Shown: positions 16,123 through 24,787, numbered from the stretch's first letter. The stretch is 38,289 nt of DNA from Pseudanabaena mucicola FACHB-723 (GCF_014696385.1 NZ_JACJQB010000032.1:1-38289); one strand, 5' to 3'. Translations and numbers: made by a program. Notes: a model not told the origin generated them from the letters alone.

Positions 16123-16641
16123 TTGGCTAATTCTAATTTTGGATCAATTCTCGTAATTGGCTATGGTAACTCCCTTAGAAGTGATGACGGAGCAGGGTGT
16201 CAAGTCGCTGATATCGTCGCTAGTTGGCATTTACCTTACGTGCGATCACTCACAGTACATCAACTCACTCCCGAATTAGCAGAACCAATCGCCGCTTCTG
16301 AATTAACAATTTTTATTGATGCCTATGCAGGAGAATTTATCAAGAAGCGCGACAAATTAGCCATCCAAGTCAAAAAGATTGCGATCGCAAAATCTGAACT
16401 AGTTACTCATGGGAATTCTTCAATCTTGACAGGGGTTGGACATTTTTCTGATCCGCGATCGCTGCTATTACTATCACAACAAATCTATGGCAAAACACCG
16501 ACTGCCTACACATTATTATTACCTGCCGTAAATTGGGAATTTGGCGAACAGATATCGGCGGTCACTCGTAAAAGTATTGAGCAAGCTGTTGATTTTCTCA
16601 GAAACCTATGCACGAAATTAGTATCATCCAGTCAATGCTAG
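16123..16641 (+). CDS. hoxW: Hydrogenase maturation protease HoxW
   Basis: 172 residues of the HybD/HyaD protease family. The N-terminus VIGYGNSLRSDDGAG is the classic GN-L--DDG motif; Asp66 (FIDAYAG) and His107 (GHFSDPRSLL) correspond to the other nickel-sensing positions of the family. The enzyme cuts the C-terminal tail of HoxH after His450 once nickel is in place. The only suitable start is a TTG at 16123, preceded by AGG about 9 nt upstream; the nearby ATG at 16101 is in another frame and stops at once. The gene is divergent from hoxE and overlaps hypA by 34 nt. Confidence 0.93.
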   Translation: MANSNFGSILVIGYGNSLRSDDGAGCQVADIVASWHLPYVRSLTVHQLTPELAEPIAASELTIFIDAYAGEFIKKRDKLAIQVKKIAIAKSELVTHGNSSILTGVGHFSDPRSLLLLSQQIYGKTPTAYTLLLPAVNWEFGEQISAVTRKSIEQAVDFLRNLCTKLVSSSQC

Positions 16642-16949
16642 ACATTGCCTTTGACCAAGCCCAAAGTCAAGGCGCAAATCATATCCATCAACTACGTCTG
16701 CGCGTAGGCATTCTTTCAGGAGTAGTTCCTGAAGCCTTAAAGTTCGCCTTTGATGCTTGTACCAAAGATACGATCGCCGCCGATGCCAAACTGGAAATCG
16801 AATGGGTCAAGGCAATCTGCTACTGTCCGCAATGCCATGCCGAATTTTCGCCCCATGATTGGGTTTATGTTTGCCCTCGTTGCGAGCAGCTCAGTCACGA
16901 AATTCGCCAAGGTCGAGAACTACAATTAGTCTCTTTGGAGGTTTCTTAA
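16608..16949 (+). CDS. hypA: Hydrogenase nickel-insertion protein HypA
   Basis: 113 residues, standard HypA length. It begins MHEISI with the nickel-binding His2-Glu3 motif and has the structural zinc site CPQC (73, 76) with CPRC (89, 92). HypA passes nickel, with HypB, to the HoxH precursor. The ATG lies inside the end of hoxW, and hypB starts 1 nt after the stop, so all three genes form one coupled transcript. Confidence 0.97.
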   Translation: MHEISIIQSMLDIAFDQAQSQGANHIHQLRLRVGILSGVVPEALKFAFDACTKDTIAADAKLEIEWVKAICYCPQCHAEFSPHDWVYVCPRCEQLSHEIRQGRELQLVSLEVS

Positions 16950-16950
16950 T

Positions 16951-17763
16951 ATGTGTCAAGATTGCGGCTGCGGTGATATTCCTGAAGGAATGGTACAGAT
17001 ACATACCCATCATGATCATGCCCATGGGCATGACCACAATCATGATCACGGGCATAGCCACAATCATGATCATTTCCATCCTCACGATCATCTGAGCTTA
17101 GAGAATAATCGCCGCACCATTGCCGTTACCCAATCAGTTTTATCCCAAAACGATCGCCTTGCCGAGCGCAACCGTGGCTACTTCATGGCGAAAGGGTTAG
17201 GCGTTTTAAATATGCTATCTTCCCCTGGTGCTGGCAAAACTGCCCTCCTAGAACGCACCCTCACAGAATTACAGGATCGCTTACCCGCCGCCGTAATTGT
17301 GGGCGATCTAGCAACGGATAATGATGCCGCCAGATTAAGGCGATCGGGGGCGGAAGTGATTCAAATTACAACGGGGTCAGTTTGCCATTTAGAAGCAGAC
17401 ATGATCGCTCAAGCCTTGCAGCAAATGCACCTTGACGGTGTGAAATTATTAGCGATCGAAAATGTTGGCAATCTCGTCTGTCCTGCTGCCTATGATCTAG
17501 GCGAAAAGTTGCGCGTAGTTATCTTTTCGGTCACCGAAGGCGAAGACAAACCCTTAAAGTATCCTGTCATGTTCAAGACAGCAGATATCGTGGTGATTAG
17601 CAAAATTGACTTAGCGGAAATTGTGGAATTTAACCGAGATCTCGCACTCCAGAATATTCGCCAGATCGCGCCACAGGCAAAAATTATCGAACTATCGGCA
17701 AAAAGTGGGGAGGGAATGCCCGCTTGGTGTAACTTGATCGAGAGCTGCTGCCAAGTATATTAG
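16951..17763 (+). CDS. hypB: Hydrogenase nickel GTPase HypB with histidine-rich N-terminus
   Basis: 270 residues. The N-terminus has the high-affinity nickel motif C-x2-C-G-C (Cys2, Cys5, Cys7) and then a run from about residue 17 to 47 in which 16 of 31 residues are His, alternating with Asp, Gly and Asn, a nickel-storage region. The GTPase domain follows with the P-loop SSPGAGKT (90-97), [11 protein letters not shown], the conserved GSVCHLEA cysteine and SKIDLAE for guanine recognition. HypB drives GTP-dependent nickel insertion into HoxH together with HypA. The DNA of the His run is a low-complexity CAT/GAC repeat. It ends the hoxW-hypA-hypB unit. Confidence 0.97.
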   Translation: MCQDCGCGDIPEGMVQIHTHHDHAHGHDHNHDHGHSHNHDHFHPHDHLSLENNRRTIAVTQSVLSQNDRLAERNRGYFMAKGLGVLNMLSSPGAGKTALLERTLTELQDRLPAAVIVGDLATDNDAARLRRSGAEVIQITTGSVCHLEADMIAQALQQMHLDGVKLLAIENVGNLVCPAAYDLGEKLRVVIFSVTEGEDKPLKYPVMFKTADIVVISKIDLAEIVEFNRDLALQNIRQIAPQAKIIELSAKSGEGMPAWCNLIESCCQVY

Positions 17764-17775
17764 AAACTAAAACCC

Positions 17776-17814
17776 AAGAACGAGTGACGGTACATCGCGC
17801 CACCAATCGTTCTT
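17776..17814 (+). terminator. Weak stem-loop after hypB
   Basis: AAGAACGA (17776-17783) pairs with TCGTTCTT (17807-17814) across 23 nt. The upstream flank AAAACCCAAGAA (17769-17780) is identical to the start of the strong hairpin after parB (23978-23989), so this looks like a decayed member of the same family. It may partly separate hypB from the next gene. Confidence 0.4.
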
Positions 17815-17832
17815 GAAGCTATAGTTTTAACC

Positions 17833-19404
17833 ATGAAAAACTTCTATCAAGACTCCAATCAAGATTTAGATAATTACCAATCATTCCTACAACCCATGGA
17901 TGACTATAATCAAGCCCTGCTTGCTGAAGTCCATCCTAGCAATTGGATCAATCCCACCCCAGCACCATGCTATGACTTGGTGGTAATTGGGGCAGGAACA
18001 GCAGGACTAGTCGTTGCCGCAGGAGCGGCAGGACTAAAACTAGGTCTAAAAATTGCGCTCATCGAAAAGCATCTCATGGGCGGCGATTGCCTTAATTTTG
18101 GTTGCGTTCCCTCAAAATGTATCATTCGTTCATCACGAGTAGCTGCCGATATCCGCGATGCTGCCGCCTTTGGCATTCATCCCCCTAGCCCTATTGAGAT
18201 TGACTTTGCCGCAGTCATGCAAAGGATGCGTCAACTGCGATCGCAAATTAGTCACCATGACTCCGCAACTAGATTTCAAAATCTGGGCGTTGATGTATTT
18301 TTCGGGTCGGCAAAATTTATCAATGACCATACCGTAGAAGTCAATGACTCCCAATTACGGTTCAAGAAAGCAGTGATCGCCACAGGAGCAAGGGCAGCCC
18401 ATCCTCAAGTAACAGGACTAGCAGAAACAGGATATCTCACTAACGAAACCGTCTTTAATCTCACCGAACGTCCTCAACGTCTCGCCGTGATTGGTGGTGG
18501 CCCAATTGGGTGCGAACTGGCGCAAGCCTTTCAGCGTTTAGGTTGTGCCGTCACCTTAATTCATAAAAATGTTCACCTGCTCGATTGTGAAGATGCCGAT
18601 GCCGCCGAAATTATTCAAACCACTTTATTGCGTGAAGGTATTCAGGTTTTGCTGAAGGCAAAGCTGGAACGGGTGGAGCAAATAGGGACAGAAAAGGTCA
18701 TTCACTACCAACAAGATGGAGTAGTCAAGAGCGTCTGTGTCGATCAGATTTTGGTTGGAGCAGGGCGCGTCCCCAATGTCGATGGCTTAAATCTAGAAGC
18801 GGCAGACGTAAAATATGATTCGCATCAAGGCGTGATGGTCAATGACTATTTGCAAACCAGCAATCCGAAAATCTATGCCGCAGGCGATATCTGCTCATCT
18901 TGGAAGTTTACCCATGCCGCCGATGCCGCCGCCCGTATCGTGATCAAAAATACACTGTTCTCTCCCTTTGGCATCGGGCGCAGCAAAGTTAGTGATCTCG
19001 TTATGCCTTGGGTAACTTTTACCGATCCTGAAATTGCCCATGTGGGCATGTATGCCGAGGATGCGATCGCAAAAGGCATTGCCACTAGTGAGATTAAAAT
19101 TCCCTTTACATCAGTTGATCGCGCGATCTTTGATGGCGAGACGGAGGGCTTTGTGAAAATATTGCATCAACAGAATTACGATCGCATTCTCGGTGCGACG
19201 ATTGTGGCGCGTCATGCTGGCGAAATGATTAGCGAAATTAGTTTTGCGATCGCATCCAAGCAGGGATTAAATTCATTATCCAAGGTGATTCATTCCTATC
19301 CCACCCAAGCCGATGCCATCAAAAAAGCCGCCGATGCCTATCGCAAGACCTTACTCACTCCCCGCACTCAATCGATTTTAAAAATATTAGCTAAGCTTAG
19401 TTAA
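17833..19404 (+). CDS. MerA/lipoamide-dehydrogenase-like FAD oxidoreductase
   Basis: 523 residues of the class I pyridine nucleotide-disulphide oxidoreductase family. A 45-residue acidic/polar N-terminal extension precedes the FAD motif GAGTAGL (53-59). The redox-active pair is GGDCLNFGCVPSK (Cys86, Cys91). An NAD(P)-binding motif VIGGGPIGCE lies near residue 220, a second FAD motif IYAAGDI in the C-terminal half, and the dimerisation domain ends with HSYPTQADAIKKAADAYRKT. It lacks the N-terminal metal-binding domain and the C-terminal Cys pair of true mercuric reductase, so Hg(II) reduction is not assured. Database names for such proteins often read mercuric reductase. It starts an apparent four-gene unit with the arsenite methyltransferase 24 bp downstream, suggesting a role in metalloid or thiol redox chemistry; that is inference. 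Confidence 0.85.
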   Translation: MKNFYQDSNQDLDNYQSFLQPMDDYNQALLAEVHPSNWINPTPAPCYDLVVIGAGTAGLVVAAGAAGLKLGLKIALIEKHLMGGDCLNFGCVPSKCIIRSSRVAADIRDAAAFGIHPPSPIEIDFAAVMQRMRQLRSQISHHDSATRFQNLGVDVFFGSAKFINDHTVEVNDSQLRFKKAVIATGARAAHPQVTGLAETGYLTNETVFNLTERPQRLAVIGGGPIGCELAQAFQRLGCAVTLIHKNVHLLDCEDADAAEIIQTTLLREGIQVLLKAKLERVEQIGTEKVIHYQQDGVVKSVCVDQILVGAGRVPNVDGLNLEAADVKYDSHQGVMVNDYLQTSNPKIYAAGDICSSWKFTHAADAAARIVIKNTLFSPFGIGRSKVSDLVMPWVTFTDPEIAHVGMYAEDAIAKGIATSEIKIPFTSVDRAIFDGETEGFVKILHQQNYDRILGATIVARHAGEMISEISFAIASKQGLNSLSKVIHSYPTQADAIKKAADAYRKTLLTPRTQSILKILAKLS

Positions 19405-19428
19405 GTAGTTCAATATCAACAAATAACC

Positions 19429-20397
19429 ATGACCTATCTCGAAACCACTGCCAAATTTTATGCAGAAGCCGCCGAAAGTCCTCAAATTGGACTGTGCTGC
19501 ATTAGCACCCCACCTTTACAATTTCCTGATCTCAAAATCCCTCAAATCATCTACCAGATGAACTATGGCTGCGGCACAACCATCCAACCTACCGAACTCG
19601 TAGGTTCACCAACGGTGCTATACATCGGTGTTGGTGGTGGTCTAGAAGCATTGCAATTTGCTTACTTCTGTCGTCGTCCCTCCGCAGTTATTGCCGTTGA
19701 TCCAGTTGCAGAAATGCGTGCAGCCGCCACCCGTAACCTCCAACTCGCCGCCCAAGAAAATGCGTGGTTTGATCCAAGCTTTGTCAAAATCCTTGATGGT
19801 GATGCCTTCGCTCTACCTGTCCCCGATGCCTCGGTAGATGTGGTCGCCCAAAATTGCCTCTTTAATATTTTTGAACCTGCGGACTTACAAAAAGCATTAA
19901 AGGAAGTCTATCGAGTTCTCAAGCCTAAGGGTAGATTAATCATGAGTGACCCCATCGCTACTCGTCCAATTCCTGCACATCTGCAAGCCGATCAACGACT
20001 CCGCGCCATGTGCATTTCAGGAGCAATGACCTATGCGGAATACACCCAACATCTGATCGATGCTGGCTTTGGACAGGTAGAAATTCGCGCCCGTCGTCCC
20101 TATCGCCTCCTTGATACCCATAGCTTTGACTTAGATCAGCCTTTGTTATTAGAAAGTCTTGATTCCGTATCGTTTAAAGTTCCCATTCCTGCGGATGGTG
20201 CTTGTATCTTTACTGGCAAAACTGCCATTTATCAAGGACAAGACGAACTACTCGACGATCATGCGGGTCATGTATTACTCTGCAGCAATCCGATCGCCGT
20301 TTGCGATAAAACTGCAGCAAAGCTCGGCTCACAATTCCCCCAAAAGGTGCTCATCACAGATTCCACTTGGCATTACAACGGCGGGGGCTGTTGCTAA
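19429..20397 (+). CDS. arsM: ArsM-type arsenite S-adenosylmethionine methyltransferase
   Basis: 322 residues with a class I methyltransferase domain: LYIGVGGGLEAL as motif I, acidic Asp91 ending the second strand, and LDGDAFALPVPDASVDVV. Cysteines expected for As(III) binding are present at Cys48 (NYGCGTT), Cys143 (AQNCLFNIFEP) and Cys195 (MCISGAM). Further cysteines occur at Cys23-Cys24 and in the terminal GGGCC. The architecture and N-terminus match the cyanobacterial ArsM group associated with arsenosugar biosynthesis. Methylation detoxifies arsenite and feeds arsenosugars/arsenolipids. The radical SAM partner ArsS is not in the window. It is followed after 2 nt by a membrane hydroxylase-like gene. 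Assignment is good; the final arsenic product cannot be inferred. Confidence 0.85.
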   Translation: MTYLETTAKFYAEAAESPQIGLCCISTPPLQFPDLKIPQIIYQMNYGCGTTIQPTELVGSPTVLYIGVGGGLEALQFAYFCRRPSAVIAVDPVAEMRAAATRNLQLAAQENAWFDPSFVKILDGDAFALPVPDASVDVVAQNCLFNIFEPADLQKALKEVYRVLKPKGRLIMSDPIATRPIPAHLQADQRLRAMCISGAMTYAEYTQHLIDAGFGQVEIRARRPYRLLDTHSFDLDQPLLLESLDSVSFKVPIPADGACIFTGKTAIYQGQDELLDDHAGHVLLCSNPIAVCDKTAAKLGSQFPQKVLITDSTWHYNGGGCC

Positions 20398-20399
20398 CC

Positions 20400-21209
20400 A
20401 TGGCAAACGAAGTGCTGATTCGTTTATCTTTTTTCTTGGGTACGTTAATCCTAATGACGCTGTGGGAAATACTTGCCCCACGAAGACCACTCCTGATTTC
20501 TAAACGACTGCGTTGGTTTAGTAACCTCAGTTTAGTAGTTTTGAATACGTTGATCCTCAGAGCAGTTTTTCCCTTAGCGGCAGTAGGTGCGGCGGCGATC
20601 GCCAGTGCTAAAGGGTGGGGACTCTTTAATGTTATTTCCCTTACCGAATGGCAAGCTGTACTGCTATCGGTGATCGCCTTAGACCTGATCATCTATTTCC
20701 AGCATGTCATCTTTCACAGCTTGCCCACACTCTGGCAACTCCACAAAGTCCACCACTGCGATCGCGATTTTGATGTAACCACAGGGCTAAGATTTCACCC
20801 CATCGAGATCTTGTTATCCATGGGCATCAAAATTATCGCGATTACATTACTCGGTGCGCCGCCTACCGCCGTGATCATTTTTGAAATTTTGCTCAACTCC
20901 ACATCCTTGTTTAACCATGGCAATGTCGGCTTGCCACCCAGCCTCGATCGCTTGCTGCGATTGTTTGTAGTTACTCCCGACATGCACCGCATCCATCATT
21001 CCATCATCACCAAAGAAACTAATAGCAATTTTGGCTTTAATTTACCTTGGTGGGATTATCTATTCGGAACTTATCGCGCCTATCCTGAAAAGGGACAGCA
21101 AGAGATGACCATCGGGCTAGCCGAATATCAAAACACTCTTCAGGTGGAACAATTACCTTGGATGCTGTTACTTCCTTTTTTGAAGATATCCAACAGGAGC
21201 CAGACATAA
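20400..21209 (+). CDS. Fatty acid hydroxylase / sterol desaturase family membrane protein
   Basis: 269 residues with four or more hydrophobic segments and the di-iron histidine boxes of the family: H102-x3-H106, H115-x2-H118-H119, His133, His173 and H196-x2-H199-H200, followed by the typical NSNFG...WWDYLFGTY block. Such enzymes hydroxylate or desaturate lipids in the membrane using O2. The ATG at 20400 lies 2 nt after the arsM stop. A longer in-frame reading from 20367 would run within arsM and is less likely. Tight linkage to arsM and to a TVP38-type membrane protein suggests a lipid-modifying step tied to this operon, possibly arsenolipid-related; that link is speculative. Confidence 0.88.
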   Translation: MANEVLIRLSFFLGTLILMTLWEILAPRRPLLISKRLRWFSNLSLVVLNTLILRAVFPLAAVGAAAIASAKGWGLFNVISLTEWQAVLLSVIALDLIIYFQHVIFHSLPTLWQLHKVHHCDRDFDVTTGLRFHPIEILLSMGIKIIAITLLGAPPTAVIIFEILLNSTSLFNHGNVGLPPSLDRLLRLFVVTPDMHRIHHSIITKETNSNFGFNLPWWDYLFGTYRAYPEKGQQEMTIGLAEYQNTLQVEQLPWMLLLPFLKISNRSQT

Positions 21210-21211
21210 TT

Positions 21212-21955
21212 ATGAATGCTAGGCATAAACAACTAACTCAGTTTACTTCTTGCCTGTTTTTGATTGCGATCGCAATTTTGTTACTATCAGCTCCCGCCTT
21301 TGCCGAGACCGCAACCGCAACTCAAGGGTTTAATCCTCAAGAATTACTGCGCGAGTCGTTGAAATGGATCAACAGCTTAGGATATATCGGCGGCATTGTC
21401 TTTATGTTGATTTACATCATTGCCACCGTCGCTTTTTTACCAGGATCAATTTTAACGTTGGGGGCAGGCGTAGTATTTGGAGTAGTAGTTGGCACAGTCT
21501 ATGTATTTATCGGCGCAACCTTAGGATCAATCGCCGCTTTTTTAGTCGGTCGTTACTTAGCACGGAGTTGGGTCGCTCAAAAGATTGCAGGAAATTCCAA
21601 ATTCACAGCGATCGATCGTGCCGTTGCCCATGAAGGCTTCAAAATTGTCCTGTTAACCCGACTCTCACCGATCTTTCCTTTTAACTTACTTAACTATGCC
21701 TTTGGGATTACAGGAGTCAGCCTCAAAGACTATACACTTGCCTCCATCGGCATGTTTCCGGGAACTGTGATGTATGTCTATATCGGATCATTAGCAGGAG
21801 ATCTGGCGAGAATTGGTGGAGACAATCCACCAACCGAACCTACTCTGCAATGGATCATTAGGATTGTCGGATTTATTGCCACAGTTGCCGTCACCATCTA
21901 TGTGACTCGCATTGCTCAAAAAGCTCTTGCCGAAAAGGTTAGTGGAGAAAGGTGA
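21212..21955 (+). CDS. TVP38/TMEM64 (VTT-domain) membrane protein
   Basis: 247 residues from the ATG at 21212, which lies 2 nt after the preceding stop with an AGGAG 12 nt upstream. The N-terminal hydrophobic segment ends APAFA-ET and could be a signal peptide. The VTT domain follows: YIIATVAFLPGSILTLGAG, GATLGSIAAFLVGRY, then the re-entrant motif LLTRLSPIFPFNLLNYAFG and FPGTVMYVYIGS. Known members act in membrane lipid movement (DedA/VTT scramblase-like) or are linked to metal and stress genes. It closes the MerA-like/arsM/hydroxylase unit. The 290-bp gap after it (21956-22245) holds no gene or strong hairpin that I can support. Confidence 0.88.
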   Translation: MNARHKQLTQFTSCLFLIAIAILLLSAPAFAETATATQGFNPQELLRESLKWINSLGYIGGIVFMLIYIIATVAFLPGSILTLGAGVVFGVVVGTVYVFIGATLGSIAAFLVGRYLARSWVAQKIAGNSKFTAIDRAVAHEGFKIVLLTRLSPIFPFNLLNYAFGITGVSLKDYTLASIGMFPGTVMYVYIGSLAGDLARIGGDNPPTEPTLQWIIRIVGFIATVAVTIYVTRIAQKALAEKVSGER

Positions 21956-22245
21956 AAAAATTTCTGTAAGTAGCTATAGCAATTCTCATACTGGTGAGGT
22001 AAAGACAAAGAAATTCAGCCCCTTGTTTAGCTAGCTTAATCTGTACCTTGCTAGGCTAGAAACCCCTATACAGACTGGATTATAGGTTTTATAGTCTTAC
22101 ATTCAGTCGCCCTCCCTCATTTAAAAATCATAAAAATAATGGACAAAATACTTTGACCATCGTGTTTGAGGTGTTGGAATATCTATCACCAAAGTCAACA
22201 CAAACCGCTATGCTTGCTTGTAATAAATGTCATAAAATGCTACCC

Positions 22246-23010
22246 ATGACACATGTAATTGCATTTTTCAACCAATCAGGTGGCGTTGGCAAAACCACGA
22301 TTACTCAAAATATTGGATATCAACTCACCACCAAAGGATACCGAGTCTTGCTACTCGACATGGATCCTCAAGCTTCCCTGACAACATTTATGGGCTTAGA
22401 TGTTGCTCAACTAGACAAAACTATTTATGACGCACTGGTATCAGAAACCGATGAACCTTTAGCAATTTTGCACGATTTGCACAGTATGGACTTGTCGCCC
22501 GCCAATATCATTTTGGCAAATGCTGAACAGGAGCTAGTGCTAGCCGATCAACGGGAATTGCGCTTAAAATTGCCACTATCACAGGTGCTAGACAACTATG
22601 ATTTTGTGTTGATTGATTGTCCCCCTAGTCTTGGCATCCTTAGTCAGATCAGCCTTGTAGCTGCCACAGAAATTATTGTGCCAATTCAAACTCAATTTAA
22701 GGCTTTGATGGGTACAGATTTTCTGCTCAGTACCGTCAAAAAAGTGCAACGAAGGCTCAATAAAACCTTAAAAATCGCAGGTTTCATTCCGACGATGTAC
22801 TCTTCGGCAAATGCCCTCGATCAGCGCACCCTTGAAACAATTATTGAGCAATTATCGCCGATCGCGCAGGTGTTTTCTCCAATTCCCCGAGCCACTGCCA
22901 TTGCGGAAGCGTCAGAATATGGGAAGCCCCTAGCAATCTCACCGAAGAGAAACACTGCAATTTTAGACATTTTTGAAGAGATTACCATTGCCCTAGAGAA
23001 ACTATCATGA
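22246..23010 (+). CDS. parA: ParA-type partition ATPase
   Basis: About 254 residues from the ATG at 22246, which places the ATPase motif near the N-terminus as is normal. In-frame ATG and TTG codons upstream (22210, 22153) would add residues without family similarity. The deviant Walker A reads NQSGGVGKTT, with Ser where most ParA proteins have the signature Lys. LLDMDPQASLT, LIDCPPSL and the switch regions follow. ParA pattern-forming ATPases move ParB-bound DNA for partition of plasmids or chromosomes. It overlaps parB by an ATGA junction. Along with the downstream replication gene and iterons it suggests a plasmid-type stability module. Confidence 0.9.
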   Translation: MTHVIAFFNQSGGVGKTTITQNIGYQLTTKGYRVLLLDMDPQASLTTFMGLDVAQLDKTIYDALVSETDEPLAILHDLHSMDLSPANIILANAEQELVLADQRELRLKLPLSQVLDNYDFVLIDCPPSLGILSQISLVAATEIIVPIQTQFKALMGTDFLLSTVKKVQRRLNKTLKIAGFIPTMYSSANALDQRTLETIIEQLSPIAQVFSPIPRATAIAEASEYGKPLAISPKRNTAILDIFEEITIALEKLS

Positions 23011-23957
23011 CCATGAAACCAAAGTTGAAGCCAAATGCTCATCGCATCAAGCTCAAAAATGTTGCTCTATTTGATGAACAAGATGCTGATATCAAGGGTG
23101 AGTCAACTAATGCGATCGCAATTTCCAAGATCGTTTTACCAAGCCAACAACCGCGCCACTATTTTGATCCTGACAAAATGGCATCCTTAGTCGATTCCGT
23201 CCGTACCCATGGCATTCTTGAACCAGTGCTATTGCGATCGCTAGATAATGGAACCTATGAATTAGTCGCAGGGGAACGTCGATATCGGGCGGCTCAAGAA
23301 GTTGGGCTAGAGCAAATCCCTGCGGTAGTGCGGCAGATGAGCGAAATAGAGGCTTGGCAAATTGCCCTAATTGAGAACCTGCAACGCGAGGATATTAACC
23401 CCGTTGAAGAGACGGAGGCAATTTTGCAGCTATTAGGCTTAAAGCTGAGTCTGCCGATCGATGCCGTCAAGTCACAGCTTTATCAAATGCGACACATTTC
23501 CCGTGGCGAAGTTGACCAGAGCGCTTTGACGAATCCTGAAAATATCGAAACAATTAAGACAGTATTTAATTCCGTAGGTTTGAAATGGGAGTCTTTTATC
23601 ACTTCTCGGCTACCACTTTTAAAGCTCCCCTTTGAAGTGTTGGAGGCTCTGCGCCAAGGGAGACTAGAGTACACCAAGGCTCATGCAATCGCAAAGATTA
23701 AAGATGCCACCGCAAGGCAACAGATGTTAAATACGGTCATCGAGGAGGGATTGTCTTTAGTCCAAATTCGCGATCGCATTACGGCGTTGCCCCAAGTTAG
23801 CAATTCTCACCAAAATGAAAATAGTTTTAAGATTCAAGTCGATCACACTTTGCGATCGTTAAAAAAATCAAAGATTTGGAGTGATCCGACAAAACAAGAA
23901 CGCCTCGCCCAATTGATGCAGCAAATTGAAGAGCTAATTACTGATGTAGCAAAGTAA
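23007..23957 (+). CDS. parB: ParB-type partition CTPase / DNA-binding protein
   Basis: 316 residues. The ParB/Srx-like CTPase domain shows ISKIVLPSQQPRHYF, LVAGERRYRAAQ and ENLQREDINPVEETEA. A helix-turn-helix region with TKAHAIAKI and a C-terminal dimerisation part follow. The start overlaps parA by 4 nt. ParB binds parS sites and stimulates ParA. No canonical parS palindrome is obvious in the flanks. The middle domain is longer than in chromosomal ParB, which fits a plasmid-type protein, but that is not conclusive. Confidence 0.92.
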   Translation: MTMKPKLKPNAHRIKLKNVALFDEQDADIKGESTNAIAISKIVLPSQQPRHYFDPDKMASLVDSVRTHGILEPVLLRSLDNGTYELVAGERRYRAAQEVGLEQIPAVVRQMSEIEAWQIALIENLQREDINPVEETEAILQLLGLKLSLPIDAVKSQLYQMRHISRGEVDQSALTNPENIETIKTVFNSVGLKWESFITSRLPLLKLPFEVLEALRQGRLEYTKAHAIAKIKDATARQQMLNTVIEEGLSLVQIRDRITALPQVSNSHQNENSFKIQVDHTLRSLKKSKIWSDPTKQERLAQLMQQIEELITDVAK

Positions 23958-23978
23958 GAGTTAGCTAGGACAAAATCA

Positions 23979-24021
23979 AAACCCAAGAAGTGAGTTGCGA
24001 CGCAACTCACTTCTTGGGTTT
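23979..24021 (+). terminator. Perfect 20-bp terminator hairpin after parB
   Basis: Bases 23979-23998 are exactly complementary to 24002-24021 around a GAC loop, 22 nt after the parB stop. A short T-rich tail follows (GGGTTTCTAAG). The GTTGC-NNN-GCAAC apex is the same as in the terminator at 5763-5813. Confidence 0.8.
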
Positions 24022-24094
24022 CTAAGCAAAACTTTGATTGCTATATTTAATACACAAATCAATCTGCTTGATCTAAGATATATGAGTATTAGAT

Positions 24095-24787
24095 GTGAAG
24101 ATTTTACTTGCTGAAGATGAACTTGACTTAGGCAATGCGATCCAACGCAGTCTCAAGCAAGAGAAATATATTGTTGATTGGGTTAAGGATGGGGAAGAAG
24201 CTTGGGCGTATCTCGACAACCAACCCACTGAATACAGCGTCGTCATTTTAGATTGGATGCTGCCTTATCGATCGGGTATTGAAATCTGCAAGCAATTGCG
24301 TCAAGCCCACAATCCTATCCCTGTCTTGATTCTGACCGCAAAAGATCGCATTGAAGATCGGGTAACAGGACTAGACGCTGGGGCTGATGACTATTTAGTA
24401 AAGCCCTTTGGCATGTTAGAACTATTGGCAAGATTGCGAGCCTTACAAAGACGCTCACCCCAGATCCAATCTCCACAATTAGAAGTTGCTAATCTGATTC
24501 TGGATTATAGTAGCTCGACCATCAGCAGTATTGATCCACAGGGCAATCGTCAGAGTATTCAACTAACCGCCAAAGAGTTTCAACTCTTGGAATACTTCAT
24601 GCAACATCCCAATCAAATCTTGACTCGCGATCAAATTATCAGTCGGCTCTGGGAAGTCCAAGCAGAACCCGAAAGCAATGTGGTTGCCGCCCAAATTCGC
24701 TTGCTGCGCCGCCGTCTCGCCGAGCATGGTCATGGGAAATTAATTGAAACAATCTATGGTCTAGGGTATCGGCTCAATGCACCATAA
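24095..24787 (+). CDS. rppA: OmpR-family response regulator, RppA/NrsR-like
   Basis: 230 residues. The receiver domain has the acidic pair in LLAEDELDLG, phospho-acceptor Asp53 (ILDWMLPYRSG) and Lys in DYLVKPFG. A winged-helix DNA-binding domain closes with TIYGLGYRLN. The sequence strongly resembles cyanobacterial RppA; in Synechocystis the same pair is also known as NrsR/NrsS and responds to nickel and redox state. The start is a GTG at 24095, because the overlapping ATG at 24093 is stopped immediately. It overlaps its kinase gene by 11 nt. Its presence in the same window as a nickel hydrogenase is suggestive but unproven. Confidence 0.85.
   Translation: MKILLAEDELDLGNAIQRSLKQEKYIVDWVKDGEEAWAYLDNQPTEYSVVILDWMLPYRSGIEICKQLRQAHNPIPVLILTAKDRIEDRVTGLDAGADDYLVKPFGMLELLARLRALQRRSPQIQSPQLEVANLILDYSSSTISSIDPQGNRQSIQLTAKEFQLLEYFMQHPNQILTRDQIISRLWEVQAEPESNVVAAQIRLLRRRLAEHGHGKLIETIYGLGYRLNAP

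Noticed and set aside
16891-17091. Minus-strand frame rich in Met/Ile/Val opposite the hypB start
   Set aside because: It is the mirror of the His-rich CAT/GAC repeat of hypB and has no independent support.
17005-17095. Low-complexity CAT/CAC repeat as a possible microsatellite or CRISPR-like array
   Set aside because: It encodes the histidine-rich nickel-binding region of HypB; there are no spacers.
17833-19404. True mercuric reductase (merA)
   Set aside because: No N-terminal metal-binding domain, no C-terminal Cys pair, and no merR/merT/merP nearby; kept as a MerA-like flavoprotein.
21956-22245. Structured RNA or parS centromere before parA
   Set aside because: Only short, weak inverted repeats are visible and no repeated palindrome; not enough to call.
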